Assembly (NCBI RefSeq): GCF_004784475.1
Contig: NZ_SRRT01000010.1
Coordinates: 116,495-180,494, forward strand
Reading direction: 5' to 3'
Length of the DNA stretch: 64,000 nucleotides
DNA from: Streptomyces bauhiniae
Lineage (GTDB): Bacteria > Actinomycetota > Actinomycetes > Streptomycetales > Streptomycetaceae
A program made the translations under genes and the position numbers. Shown here piece after piece: positions 10,880 through 17,809 of this stretch (the first letter of the stretch is position 1; each line of letters begins with the position of its first letter). The notes below the pieces were generated by a model, which saw only the letters and a program-made list of their open reading frames with translations, was not told the origin of the DNA and searched no databases.

Positions 10880-11739
10880 GCACGCTCACCGAGACCGCGG
10901 AGACGGCACCCGGCTACCGCGCCGCGCGCACCCTGCCCGTACGGGTGGAACTCGTCCGCCAGCTCGGGCGGCGCCGCACGCTGGTCATGGGCGCGATCCT
11001 GGCCGCGCTGCCGCTGATCCTGCTGGCCGCGTTCGCGATCGGCGGGGACCCGGCCGGGCGGGGGCGCCGGATCTCCCTGATGGACACGGCCACCGCGTCC
11101 GGCGCCAACTTCGCCGCCGTCAGCCTCTTCGTGTCGGCCGGCTTCCTGCTGGTGATCCCGGTCGCCCTGTTCTGCGGGGACACGGTCGCCTCCGAGGCCG
11201 GCTGGTCCTCGCTGCGCTATCTGCTGGCGGCGCCGGTGCCGAGGGCGCGGCTGCTGTGGTCGAAGCTGGTGGTGGGGCTCGGGATGAGCCTGGCCGCGAT
11301 GATCCTGCTGCCCACGGTGGCCCTGGCGGTGGGCACGGCCGCGTACGGCTGGGGTCCGCTGCTGGTGCCGACCGGCGGGGCGGTGGAGGCGGGGACGGCG
11401 GTCGGGCGCCTCGCCGTGGTGGTGCTGTACCTCTTCGTCTCGCAACTGGTCACCGCGGGGCTCGCGTTCTGGCTCTCCACCCGGACCGACGCCCCGCTCG
11501 GCGCGGTGGGCGGCGCGGTCGGGCTGACCATCGTCGGCAACGTCCTGGACGCGGTGACCGCGCTCGGCCACTGGCGCGACTTCCTGCCCGCGCACTGGCA
11601 GTTCGCCTGGGCCGACCTCCTCCAGCCGCACGCGGAGTGGGCCGGCATGGCCCAGGGCGCCTCGGTCTCGGTCACCTACGCCCTGGTCCTGTTCGCCCTG
11701 GCCTTCCGGGGCTTCACCCGCAAGGACATCGTGTCCTGA
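10876..11739 (+). CDS. ABC-2 type transporter permease
   Basis: 287-residue membrane protein with about six hydrophobic segments, the usual size for an ABC-2 permease. GTG 10876 overlaps the stop of the hydrolase-ATPase fusion (GTGA), so the two are almost certainly coupled and form one exporter. The ...CGDTVASEAGWSSLRYLLAAPVPR region matches the cytoplasmic coupling stretch of ABC-2 permeases. The substrate is unknown. The fused peptidase-like domain upstream suggests export or processing of a peptide or ester, but this is inference. It ends at a hairpin shared with the converging rodlin gene. Confidence 0.82.
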   Translation: MSTLTETAETAPGYRAARTLPVRVELVRQLGRRRTLVMGAILAALPLILLAAFAIGGDPAGRGRRISLMDTATASGANFAAVSLFVSAGFLLVIPVALFCGDTVASEAGWSSLRYLLAAPVPRARLLWSKLVVGLGMSLAAMILLPTVALAVGTAAYGWGPLLVPTGGAVEAGTAVGRLAVVVLYLFVSQLVTAGLAFWLSTRTDAPLGAVGGAVGLTIVGNVLDAVTALGHWRDFLPAHWQFAWADLLQPHAEWAGMAQGASVSVTYALVLFALAFRGFTRKDIVS

Positions 11740-11754
11740 CCTCGGGAAACACGG

Positions 11755-11788
11755 CGGCGGCCCACCGGTCGGAACCGGTGGGCCGCCG
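11755..11788. terminator. bidirectional hairpin between convergent genes
   Basis: A perfect 15-bp stem (CGGCGGCCCACCGGT / ACCGGTGGGCCGCCG) with a 4-base loop lies between the permease stop (11739) and the rodlin stop (11804). No T-tract is present, as is common in Streptomyces. Confidence 0.8.
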
Positions 11789-11803
11789 CTGCGGGGGGCT
11801 CGA

Positions 11804-12211
11804 TCAGCCGTTGCCGGCACCGTTGCCGGACAGCGCGGAGATGTCGTCCAGGATGTGCGACAGCGGCTCGTCGCCCTTGGCCTGGGTCGAGTTCTCGACG
11901 CACTGCTGGTTCTGCGGCGAGGACAGGACGGGGATGTCCTGGATGCCGACGTTGACCAGGGCCACCAGGGACTGGGCGTTGAGCTTCGCCGGCAGGCCGA
12001 TGCAGGGCTTGTTCAGCGAACCCTGGACCAGAGCCAGTTGCGGGCTCATGTTGCCGTAGGTGGCCGAGTTGCCGAACGACTGCGAGGCGCCGTTTCCGCT
12101 GAACGACGTGGTGCCGTGGTCGTCACCGATGGCCAGGGCCTGCGGGGCGGCCGCGCCCGCGAGACCGGCGACGGAGGCGGCGACGGCCGCGGTTGCCCAC
12201 AGCTTCTTCAT
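11804..12211 (-). CDS. rodlin protein, copy 1
   Basis: 135-residue secreted rodlin. Rodlins organise chaplin fibrils into the rodlet layer on aerial hyphae and spores. A signal peptide of about 27 residues (MKKLWATAAVAASVAG...APQALA) is followed by the conserved mature start AIGDDHGTTSFSGNGASQ. Two cysteines lie in family positions (NKPCIGLP and NQQCVENSTQAK). The end is ISALSGNGAGNG. The ATG at 12211 has GAAGGGA as ribosome site. It lies in tandem with copy 2, 608 bp away, and the two are nearly identical at the nucleotide level over their 3' halves. The upstream BldN-like promoter places expression in aerial development. Confidence 0.93.
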   Translation of the reverse strand: MKKLWATAAVAASVAGLAGAAAPQALAIGDDHGTTSFSGNGASQSFGNSATYGNMSPQLALVQGSLNKPCIGLPAKLNAQSLVALVNVGIQDIPVLSSPQNQQCVENSTQAKGDEPLSHILDDISALSGNGAGNG

Positions 12212-12258
12212 GTTGGTTCCCTTCGAAAGGCGGACTCCGGGGAGGAGCTGCGTGATCG

Positions 12259-12287
12259 TCAACGGGGAAGCGGGCGCCGGGGTTGCG
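12259..12287 (-). promoter_or_regulatory. candidate BldN-type ECF promoter of rodlin 1
   Basis: On the reverse strand CGCAAC, a 17-base spacer and CGTTGA match my recollection of the sigma-BldN pattern (CGTAAC-N16/17-CGTTGA). The -10 lies 48 bases before the ATG. The same pattern occurs before four other rodlin/chaplin genes in the window. Confidence 0.65.
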
Positions 12288-12411
12288 GTCTTTGACCCTA
12301 TCGGGGCAGCGCAGTCCGATGAGTTCACAAACGCCCCCCTCGGCTCAACTGCCTCTGGAAACACCGACGGGCCGCCGATCGAGTCGGCGGCCCGGATGCG
12401 TTGCGGAGGCG

Positions 12412-12822
12412 TCAGTTGTTGGCGGCGCCGTTGCCGGACAGCGCGGAGATGTCGTCCAGGATGTGCGACAGGGGCTCGTCGCCCTTGGCCTGGGTCGAGT
12501 TCTCGACGCACTGCTGGTTCTGCGGCGAGGACAGGATCGGGATGTCCTGCGCGCCGACGTTGAGCAGACCCACCAGGGACTGGGCGTTGACCTTCGCGGG
12601 CAGGCCGATGCAGGGCTTGTTGAGCGAGCCCTGGATGAGCGCCATCTGCGGGCTCATGTTGCCGTAGGTCGCGGAGTTGCCGAACGCCTGGGAGGCGCCG
12701 TTGCCGCTGAACGACGTCGTACCGGTGTCGTTGCCGATGGCCAGGGCCGGCGACGCGGCGGCGGCGGAGACGCCGGCAACGGACGCGGCGACCGCGGCGG
12801 CGGCCAGAACCTTCTTGATCAC
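12412..12822 (-). CDS. rodlin protein, copy 2
   Basis: 136-residue rodlin with the same layout as copy 1: signal peptide (MIKKVLAAAAVAASVAG...SPALA), mature start AIGNDTGTTSFSGNGASQAF, cysteines in NKPCIGLP and NQQCVENSTQAK, and C-terminus GNGAANN. It starts with GTG at 12822. The stretch 12429-12548 matches 11821-11940 of copy 1 at all but about three positions, so the two arose by recent duplication or are kept alike by gene conversion. It is transcribed divergently from rodlin 3. The 281-bp gap between them holds one BldN-like promoter for each direction. Confidence 0.93.
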   Translation of the reverse strand: MIKKVLAAAAVAASVAGVSAAAASPALAIGNDTGTTSFSGNGASQAFGNSATYGNMSPQMALIQGSLNKPCIGLPAKVNAQSLVGLLNVGAQDIPILSSPQNQQCVENSTQAKGDEPLSHILDDISALSGNGAANN

Positions 12823-12867
12823 TTGCGATTCCCTTCTGGAGAAACCCCGTCCATCGGAGTGCCCGGC

Positions 12868-12896
12868 TCAACTGCCGGGCCGGGGAGGGGGTTGCT
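12868..12896 (-). promoter_or_regulatory. candidate BldN-type ECF promoter of rodlin 2
   Basis: The reverse strand reads AGCAAC, 17 bases, AGTTGA. The -10 lies 46 bases from the GTG start, almost the same distance as for rodlin 1. Confidence 0.55.
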
Positions 12897-13002
12897 CCCG
12901 TTCACTCCAACGGCCGACGGGGCGCGCGGAAAACGGGGCGCCCGCCTCGGCGGGAATTCCGTCTCCTCCGTGCACCGGAAGCGATCCGATCGGGTGACTT
13001 AC

Positions 13003-13030
13003 CGCAACCAATCGGCGCCCGGTGGGTTGA
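13003..13030 (+). promoter_or_regulatory. candidate BldN-type ECF promoter of rodlin 3
   Basis: CGCAAC, a 16-base spacer and GGTTGA. The -10 lies 74 bases before the ATG. That is about 23 bases further than in rodlins 1 and 2, which equals one unit of the tandem duplication in the leader. Confidence 0.6.
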
Positions 13031-13048
13031 TGTCTCCGCAGGAACGAA

Positions 13049-13094
13049 CGTCTGGCGACCAGCCAGGAAAGCGTCTGGCGAACAGCCAGGAAAG
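13049..13094 (+). repeat. 23-bp tandem duplication carrying the ribosome-binding site
   Basis: CGTCTGGCGA(C/A)CAGCCAGGAAAG occurs twice head to tail (13049-13071 and 13072-13094), differing at one base. Each copy contains an AGGAAAG ribosome-site sequence. The second copy lies 9 bases before the rodlin 3 ATG. The first is 32 bases away and probably unused for that start. Confidence 0.9.
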
Positions 13095-13103
13095 GAAAGC
13101 GAA

Positions 13104-13514
13104 ATGCTGAAGAAGGCAATGGCCGCGGCGGCGGTCGCCGCGTCCTTCGTGGGCGTGTCGGCGGCGGCGGCCCCTCAGGCGCTTGCCATCGGCAACGACA
13201 CGGGTACCACGTCGTTCAGCGGCAACGGCGCCACCGAGGCGTTCGGCAACAACGTGACCAACGGCGACCTCAGCCCGCAGGCCACGCTGGTGCAGAGCTC
13301 CGTGAACAAGCTCTGCGTCGGCCTGCCGGTCAAGGCGAACGTCCAGTCGGTGCTGGCCCTGGTCAACGTCGGTGTCCAGGACATCCCCGTCCTGTCCTCC
13401 CCGCAGAACCAGCAGTGCGCCGAGAACTCCACCCAGGCGAAGAACGACGAGCCGCTGTCGCACCTCGTCGACGACGTCTCGGTCCTCGCGGGCAACGGCG
13501 TCGCCAACAACTGA
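13104..13514 (+). CDS. rodlin protein, copy 3 (divergent)
   Basis: 136-residue rodlin with a signal peptide (MLKKAMAAAAVAASFVG...PQALA), mature start AIGNDTGTTSFSGNGATEAF, and two cysteines (NKLCVGLP and NQQCAENSTQAK). It has diverged more from copies 1 and 2 than they have from each other (for example NNVTNGDLSPQATLVQSSV). This matches the divergent rdlA/rdlB arrangement known from S. coelicolor, here with an extra copy on the other arm. It is followed by a strong terminator and then by two chaplin genes on the same strand. Confidence 0.93.
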   Translation: MLKKAMAAAAVAASFVGVSAAAAPQALAIGNDTGTTSFSGNGATEAFGNNVTNGDLSPQATLVQSSVNKLCVGLPVKANVQSVLALVNVGVQDIPVLSSPQNQQCAENSTQAKNDEPLSHLVDDVSVLAGNGVANN

Positions 13515-13534
13515 CGCAGGCGCGAGCGCTCGTA

Positions 13535-13577
13535 AAAACCGCCCGGCGGCACGGATTTCCGTGCCCCGGGCGGTTTT
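13535..13577 (+). terminator. terminator of rodlin 3
   Basis: AAAACCGCCCGG and CCGGGCGGTTTT form a long stem extended by GGCACGGA/TCCGTGCC around an ATT-type loop, about 20 bases after the stop. The stem itself ends in TTTT. Confidence 0.85.
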
Positions 13578-13760
13578 CGCTGCTCCATGCTGTCAATTCC
13601 CTGGGGGCGTTCGAGTGAATTGACCGGCGACGCGCGTTCCACAGTTTCTTCCGCCGTCTATTCCTCGTTCTACAGCCTGCCGGTCATGGTGCGAGCCGTT
13701 CAAGTTGTGCTCGCTCGGTTTCGGCCGTCACAGGGCATGACCGCAGAGAAGGGAAAGACC

Positions 13761-13988
13761 ATGAAGAAGAGCGCTGCTGTCATCGCCGGCGCCATCCTGG
13801 CTCTGGGTGGGGCGGCTCCCGCCTTCGCCGACGCCGGTGCCGAGGGTGCCGCGGTCGGTTCGCCGGGCGTGCTGTCCGGCAACGTCGTCCAGGTCCCGAT
13901 CCACATCCCCGTGAACGTGTGCGGCAACTCCGTCAACGTCATCGCGCTGCTGAACCCGGCGTTCGGCAACGCCTGCGTCAACGACTGA
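13761..13988 (+). CDS. short chaplin
   Basis: 75-residue secreted chaplin. Chaplins self-assemble into amyloid fibrils that make aerial hyphae hydrophobic. A signal peptide (MKKSAAVIAGAILALGGAAPAFA) leads into a single chaplin domain: DAGAEGAAVGSPGVLSGN, VVQVPIHIPVNVCGNSVNVI, ALLNPAFGNACVND. It has the two conserved cysteines and no sortase signal. The ATG follows GAAGGGAAAG. It occupies the ChpD-like position beside the rodlins; orthology to a named chaplin is inferred from context only. I found no convincing BldN-type promoter in the 245 bp upstream. Confidence 0.93.
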   Translation: MKKSAAVIAGAILALGGAAPAFADAGAEGAAVGSPGVLSGNVVQVPIHIPVNVCGNSVNVIALLNPAFGNACVND

Positions 13989-14027
13989 CGCGCATAACGC
14001 GAGGCACCAGCCCCACGGCTGCGTTCA

Positions 14028-14078
14028 GGCCGGCCCCGGACCGTTGATCCCATGTGAATCCGCGTTCCGGGGCCGGCC
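14028..14078 (+). terminator. 13-bp inverted repeat between two chaplin genes
   Basis: GGCCGGCCCCGGA (14028-14040) and TCCGGGGCCGGCC (14066-14078) are perfectly complementary around a 25-base loop. The hairpin could end the upstream chaplin transcript or stand in the leader of the long chaplin, whose ribosome site begins 18 bases later. Confidence 0.6.
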
Positions 14079-14110
14079 TTCCCACTTCTTCGAGCAGGAA
14101 GACCACGAGA

Positions 14111-15109
14111 TTGCGACAGACCCTGAGCAAGGGCATGGTCGTGGCCGCCGCCGCGACGGGTGTGCTGTCCTTGTACGTCAGTCAGGCGCTCGCCGATTCG
14201 GGAGCGCACGGAGCCGCACAGGGCTCTCCCGGCGCGCTGTCCGGCAACACCCTCAAGGTGCCGGTGCACGTCCCGGTCAACATCTGCGGGCACTCCGTAG
14301 ATGTGTCGGCCGCGCTCAACCCGGCCGTCGGCAACGCCTGTGTCAAGGACGCCCTCCCCAAGGCGCCCCGCACCACCGCGCCGTCGTCCTACGGTGACGA
14401 CGACGAGCCGAGCACCCCGGTCAAGACCCCGCCCGCGTACGGCGCCGAGCAGACCAAGCCGCCGGCCTCGTACGGGGACGACGAGACCACCCCGCCCCCG
14501 TCCTACGGCCACGACGAGCCGAGCGCCCCGGCCACCACCGCGCCCGCCTCCTACGGCGACGACGACGAGACGACGCCGCCCCCTGCGTACGGTGACGACG
14601 ACGAGACGACACCCCCGCCGTCGTACGGGGACGACGAGGAGACCACCCGTCCGCCCTCGTACGGCGACGACGAGACGACGCCCCCGCCCTACGGCGGCGA
14701 GGAGACGACTCCGCCCCCGTACGGCGGTGAAGAAACGTCTCCTCCCCCTTATGGCGGCGAGGAGACCACCCCTCCGCCATACGGGGGCAACGAGACCACG
14801 CCTCCTCCCTACGGCGGCGAGGAGACCACTCCGCCTCCGTACGGCGGTGAGGAGAGCACGCCTCCTCCGGGCGGGCACACCACGCCCCCGCCCGGAGGTC
14901 ACACGACACCGCCCCCCGGCGGGCACACCACGCCCCCTCCGGGAGGTCACACCACTCCGCCTCCCGGTGGGCACACCACTCCGCCCACCCTTCCGCACAC
15001 CGGTAACAACTCGCGGATGCTGTGGGCCACTTCGGGCGCCGGTGCCGTGCTGATCGCGGCCGGAGTCCTGCTGTTCCGGCGCGGCCGGACCATGTCCCGG
15101 CACCGCTGA
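14111..15109 (+). CDS. long sortase-anchored chaplin with one chaplin domain and repeat stalk
   Basis: 332-residue cell-wall-anchored chaplin. A signal peptide spans residues 1-28. One chaplin domain follows at about 29-80 (GALSGNTLKVPVHVPVNICG; Cys59 and Cys77). A stalk of about 200 residues is built from repeats: first (S/A)YGDD(D)ETTPPP, then PPYGGEETTPP, then PPPGGHTT. A sortase signal LPHTG at about 294 is followed by a hydrophobic helix and the tail RRGRTMSRHR. The start is TTG 14111, because AGGAAG lies 9 bases before it and the product then begins MRQTLSKG like other chaplins. The more upstream GTG (14054) sits inside a hairpin region. The classical long chaplins ChpA-C carry two chaplin domains; this one has only one. 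Confidence 0.9.
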   Translation: MRQTLSKGMVVAAAATGVLSLYVSQALADSGAHGAAQGSPGALSGNTLKVPVHVPVNICGHSVDVSAALNPAVGNACVKDALPKAPRTTAPSSYGDDDEPSTPVKTPPAYGAEQTKPPASYGDDETTPPPSYGHDEPSAPATTAPASYGDDDETTPPPAYGDDDETTPPPSYGDDEETTRPPSYGDDETTPPPYGGEETTPPPYGGEETSPPPYGGEETTPPPYGGNETTPPPYGGEETTPPPYGGEESTPPPGGHTTPPPGGHTTPPPGGHTTPPPGGHTTPPPGGHTTPPTLPHTGNNSRMLWATSGAGAVLIAAGVLLFRRGRTMSRHR

Positions 15110-15413
15110 CCACCGGGTGCCGGACCCGAGCGCCCGGCACCCAGAGGTGACGGCGCCGTACCGCCACGGCGCCGTACGCATCCTTTCGGGCCGCGTCCCC
15201 TCCGGCGGCTCGCCACGCCGACGGGCCGGGAGCGGCCAGCCGGGCGGCCCCGCGCGGATAACCCCGGCGGGGCCTTCGCCGTTCACCCGGGCGGGGGCCG
15301 CGGCCACCCGCAAGCCGTAACCGCGCTGGCGAGCACCCGGCGCGTGTGACTGGGTGTCAGTACAGGCGCTGTTCGAGGCGCGAGGGCAGGGCCGGGTGGA
15401 GGGAGGGGCCGGG
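15110..15413. other. intergenic region after the long chaplin
   Basis: No gene is supported here. A 9-bp perfect hairpin, GGGTGCCGG / CCGGCACCC (15115-15142), lies just after the chaplin stop and is a likely terminator. The 11-base palindromic block ACGGCGCCGTA occurs twice between 15150 and 15178. The rest should hold the promoter of the GH26 gene; I could not pick out boxes. Confidence 0.6.
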
Positions 15414-16679
15414 ATGGCTCCACAGTGGCGCAGGACCCGGCGGGGACGGCTGTCCCTCTTCGCCGCGGCGATCACCGTATCGGTCGCCCTGGCAGGACCC
15501 GGGGTCGCGGCCGGACCGCACCGGACGGCACCCGGACCGACCCCCGCGCCCACCGCGACCCCGGCGCCTCCGCCCGTCAACCGGGGCCCCGACTTCGGGG
15601 CGTTCCTCGACTCCGGCCCCCTCGGGATCGCCCGGATTCCCGCCCTCAGCAACTGGCTGGGCGGCGCCGAGCTGAAGGTCGGGCACACCTATCTGCCCGG
15701 CGGACTGTGGCGGGACATCGAGGGCCCGCCCGGCTTCCTGGAACCGTGGGCGAACTGGCGGCGCGACAAGGCCGACCGCACCCTCGTCCTCAACGTGCCG
15801 ATGCAGGAGCGCAACGAGGAGCACCTCTCCGACGCCGAGGTACGCCTGCTGCTGAAGCAGGCCGCCGCCGGACAGTTCGACCGGCACTTCCGCACGCTCG
15901 CCGAGAAGCTGGTCAAACTCGGCGTGCCGGACACGGTGCTGGTGCTCGGCTGGGAGATGAACGGCATCACCTACACCCACCGCTGCGGGCCCGACCCCGA
16001 GGCGTGGAAGGCGTACTGGAACCGCATCGTCGCCACCATGCGCGCGGTTCCGGGGCAGAAATTCCGCTTCGACTTCACGCCCAGCCGGGGCCGGGACGCC
16101 GTGCCGTGGACCGAGTGCTACCCCGGTGACGACACCGTCGACATCATCGGCATGGACTCCTACGACCAGCCCACCGGGATGCCGTTCGACGAGCAGATCT
16201 CCGAGCCCTACGGCCTCCAGGCGCACGTCGACTTCGCCAAGGCGCACGGCAAGCCCATCTCGTACCCGGAGTGGGGCCTGTTCCGCAACGGCGACAACCC
16301 CGAGTACATGCGGCGGATGCTCGCCTGGATGGACGAACACCGGCCGCTCTACAACACCCTCACCGACTACTGCCCGCACGGCGTCTGGCAGTGCCCGGCC
16401 AACCCGAACGCGGCGAAGGTGTACCGGACGACGCTGTACGGGCGCACGGGGCTGACGACGCCTCCACCGACCCCGACGCCGACCCCTACGGTCACGCCGA
16501 CGCCGACCCCCACCCCCACGCCGACCCCGACGTCCCCCGAGCCCACCCCGACCCCCACCCCCTCGTCCGGCACGAAAACTCCCGCCGACTGCTCGGAGAT
16601 GACGATGGGGAACTGGGTGGAGTTCTGGCTCGGGGGCCGGGTCTGCCTCCGCTTCGACCGCCTGCCGGGCGTCCGCTAA
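15414..16679 (+). CDS. secreted GH26-type beta-mannanase-like glycosidase
   Basis: 421-residue exported protein. The signal peptide has an Arg-rich n-region (WRRTRRGRLSLFAAAITVSVALAG). A Pro/Thr linker is followed by a TIM-barrel domain of the GH26 type: acid/base Glu in LVLGWEMNGITY and candidate nucleophile Glu in PISYPEWGLF. A long PT repeat linker (bases about 16460-16560) then leads to a 35-residue tail with two cysteines and the segment WVEFWLGGRVCLRF. ATG 15414 is preferred over GTG 15354 because GGAGGGAGG lies about 7 bases upstream. It faces the exopolysaccharide operon, and its stop (TAA) overlaps the stop of the convergent acetyltransferase. It may trim that polymer; this is inference. 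Confidence 0.78.
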   Translation: MAPQWRRTRRGRLSLFAAAITVSVALAGPGVAAGPHRTAPGPTPAPTATPAPPPVNRGPDFGAFLDSGPLGIARIPALSNWLGGAELKVGHTYLPGGLWRDIEGPPGFLEPWANWRRDKADRTLVLNVPMQERNEEHLSDAEVRLLLKQAAAGQFDRHFRTLAEKLVKLGVPDTVLVLGWEMNGITYTHRCGPDPEAWKAYWNRIVATMRAVPGQKFRFDFTPSRGRDAVPWTECYPGDDTVDIIGMDSYDQPTGMPFDEQISEPYGLQAHVDFAKAHGKPISYPEWGLFRNGDNPEYMRRMLAWMDEHRPLYNTLTDYCPHGVWQCPANPNAAKVYRTTLYGRTGLTTPPPTPTPTPTVTPTPTPTPTPTPTSPEPTPTPTPSSGTKTPADCSEMTMGNWVEFWLGGRVCLRFDRLPGVR

Positions 16680-17809
16680 CCGGGCCGGCGCTCGCCGAGG
16701 CGGGCGAGTGCCGCCTTGCCGTGGCGGCGGGCCGCCGCGTCGGACAGCGCGGCTGACAGCAGCGGCGCGGTACGGCGCCGGGCCAGCAGCAGCCGCCCGC
16801 TGGGCGCCGGGTCGGGACGCCAGTGGTGCTTGTACGGCTCGTCGCCGCGCATCAGGCTCAGCGTGCCGTGGGACCCCGCCGCGGTGTGCGCGGCGCAGGC
16901 GTCCAGCAGTATGACGGCGACGTCGGCCTTGCGTTCGCGCAGCGAGGGATGGGCGCCGTAGAGGTAGCCGCCCGCGAGGCTCGGGGAGAGCAGGGTGAGG
17001 TCGACGGCGACGACCTCCTCGCCGATGCGGAACTCGGTGACGACCGCGTCACCCGAGCGCACCATCGGCTCCACCGCGCGCACTAGGTGCTCCTGGAAGC
17101 GGGGCCGCAGATGCTCGGGCGTCACCTTCCGGCCCTGCCACTGCAGCCGGTGCAGCTCCAGCAGCCGCGCCACCGCCGCCTCCGCCTCACCGGGACCGGC
17201 CGTGCGCCGGGCCACCCCGAGCGCGGCCAGCTTGCGCAGCTTGGCCCGCACCCGCTGGGCCTTGTTGGACGGCAGCCGGGTGAGCAGCTCGTCCATCGGC
17301 ACCGGGGGCAGCTCCAGGCACAGGGAGTCCGGCACCCGTCGGCGCGGTCCGGGCCAGCGGTCGTAGACGCGCTCCGCCGCGCCCCCGGCGCGTACCTCGC
17401 GCAGGTCGATCAGGGCGGTGCGGGCGGCCGTCCACAGGGCGTCGGTCAGGGCGGTGAGGGCGCGGCCGTCGTCGGCGTCGTCGAGCAGCACGTCACCGTA
17501 GTCGGAGACCGTGCCGCCCAGCGGGACCAGGGCGGGGAAGGGGTGCCGGACGAGGGTCAGGGGGGCGGCGGCGAGCAGGTCGCGGCCCGAGCGGACCAGC
17601 AGGACGCGGAGCCGGCCGGGCCTGCCGTACGACTGCCACCAGGAGTGCAGCCAGGCGTGGCTCTGGAACGGGGTCGCGGTGGCGCAGCGCCGGTGCAGCC
17701 GGCCCCAGGCCGGGGCGAGGGCGGCGAACGCCAGGTCGTCGGTGAGGAGTTGGGTGGTGAGCGGGGGACGCGCGAAGGAGGCGGGGCGCGCCGCGTACGT
17801 CGCCGTCAC
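16676..17809 (-). CDS. CelD/BcsL-type GNAT acetyltransferase
   Basis: 377-residue protein of the GNAT superfamily group annotated as CelD/BcsL or FemAB-like. Visible family features are PFQSHAWLHSWWQSYG near residue 50, the SNKAQRVRAKLRKL stretch, WQGRKVTPEHLRPRF, and the GGYLYGAHPSLRERKADVAVILLDA segment typical of the second acetyltransferase half. It is the last gene of the polysaccharide operon. Its GTG overlaps the stop of the Wzz-like gene (GTGA). Probable role, inferred: transferring an acyl group to a sugar or amino-sugar of the polymer. Confidence 0.75.
   Translation of the reverse strand: MTATYAARPASFARPPLTTQLLTDDLAFAALAPAWGRLHRRCATATPFQSHAWLHSWWQSYGRPGRLRVLLVRSGRDLLAAAPLTLVRHPFPALVPLGGTVSDYGDVLLDDADDGRALTALTDALWTAARTALIDLREVRAGGAAERVYDRWPGPRRRVPDSLCLELPPVPMDELLTRLPSNKAQRVRAKLRKLAALGVARRTAGPGEAEAAVARLLELHRLQWQGRKVTPEHLRPRFQEHLVRAVEPMVRSGDAVVTEFRIGEEVVAVDLTLLSPSLAGGYLYGAHPSLRERKADVAVILLDACAAHTAAGSHGTLSLMRGDEPYKHHWRPDPAPSGRLLLARRRTAPLLSAALSDAAARRHGKAALARLGERRPG

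Noticed and set aside
14560..15000. Tandem repeats suggestive of a non-coding satellite
   Set aside because: They are in frame and encode the stalk of the long chaplin, between its chaplin domain and sortase signal.
16470..16570. CCGACC/CCCACG simple repeats
   Set aside because: They encode the Pro-Thr linker of the GH26 protein; this is usual for secreted modular enzymes.
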